Source: Desulfobulbaceae bacterium (lineage in GTDB: Bacteria; Desulfobacterota; Desulfobulbia; Desulfobulbales; Desulfurivibrionaceae). From it: a stretch of DNA of 5,055 bases. Under the pieces are notes generated by a model. It was given only the letters and a program-made list of their open reading frames with translations, searched no databases and was not told the origin of the DNA. The DNA is taken from contig PWOG01000269.1 of assembly GCA_003557565.1 (NCBI GenBank), positions 1 through 5,055 of the forward strand, read 5' to 3'. Numbering within the stretch: the stretch's first letter is position 1; each line of letters starts with the position of its first letter. The translations under genes and the position numbers were made by a program. Shown piece by piece: positions 4,899-5,055 of this stretch.

Positions 4899-5055
4899 TC
4901 ACTTCTCGCCGCCGCCCTCTTTCTGCTCCACCGCCTTGCGGCTCAAGCGGATCTTGCCCCGGGAGTCGATCTCCAGCACCTTGACCCAGACCTCGTCGCC
5001 TTCCTTCAACACATCGGTGACCTTCTCGACCCGGAAGTTCTCCAACTCGGAGATA
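4899..5055 (-). CDS. pnp: Polyribonucleotide nucleotidyltransferase, C-terminal end (partial)
   Basis: The last 51 codons of a gene that runs off the right edge, ending at TGA (4901-4899). The translated end begins ISELENFRVEKVTDVLKEGD, continues with EVWVKVLEID and RGKIRLSRKA, and finishes with a charged Lys/Glu/Gly tail. It matches the C-terminal S1 RNA-binding domain of PNPase; the E. coli protein has RVEKVTDYL, VPVKVLEVD and GRIRLSIKEA at the same places. PNPase degrades RNA 3' to 5' by phosphorolysis and works in the RNA degradosome. The catalytic RNase PH domains and KH domain lie outside the window. Confidence is high because of the RVEKVTD block and the following M16 gene; another S1-domain protein is a remote alternative. 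Confidence 0.93.
   Translation of the reverse strand, partial: ISELENFRVEKVTDVLKEGDEVWVKVLEIDSRGKIRLSRKAVEQKEGGGEK

Noticed and set aside
4250..4984. 244-residue + strand frame opposite the M16 and pnp genes
   Set aside because: It crosses two real genes in antisense and has a Gly/Val/Asp-rich shadow composition.

Overview
The window is about 60% GC by eye and carries five protein-coding regions: one on the + strand at the left and four on the - strand. The likely host is a Gram-negative anaerobe of the Desulfobacterota (Desulfobulbales or Desulfuromonadales type). I infer this from base composition, a sigma-54 activator beside a -24/-12 promoter, and a pnp/M16 peptidase pair, and it is not proven. 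No phage, transposase, tRNA, rRNA or CRISPR array is visible.

Layout. Positions 1-95 hold a dispersed repeat and the ribosome binding site of the first gene. Positions 96-1514 (+) encode an NtrC-type sigma-54-dependent response regulator, starting at a TTG behind a perfect AGGAGG. Positions 1515-1814 are non-coding: a 104-bp near-perfect palindrome, degenerate GCTTACC-type motifs, and an intrinsic terminator serving the - strand gene to the right. Positions 1815-2297 (-) encode a small secreted DUF4168-type protein with a Gln/Pro/Gly heptad repeat. Positions 2298-2702 are non-coding: a 5' UTR, a convincing sigma-54 promoter, a 24-bp dyad placed like an activator-binding enhancer, and a second copy of the dispersed repeat. 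On the - strand, a partial pnp (5055-4899), an M16 zinc peptidase (4885-3578) and a WalJ/YycJ-like metallo-beta-lactamase-fold protein (3494-2703) follow one another in the same direction and probably form one transcription unit.

How the parts may work together. PNPase, the M16 peptidase and the MBL-fold putative nuclease look like a housekeeping RNA/protein-processing cluster. The more interesting half is the left. A sigma-54 activator gene converges on a gene for an exported protein whose upstream region has a -24/-12 promoter plus an upstream dyad, so the activator may control that gene. Gene borders are marked by an apparent family of GTACGC-containing palindromic repeats: four copies or half-copies in 5 kb, three at gene ends and one just before a gene start. 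Two of these copies carry a TAA that is in frame with the preceding gene.
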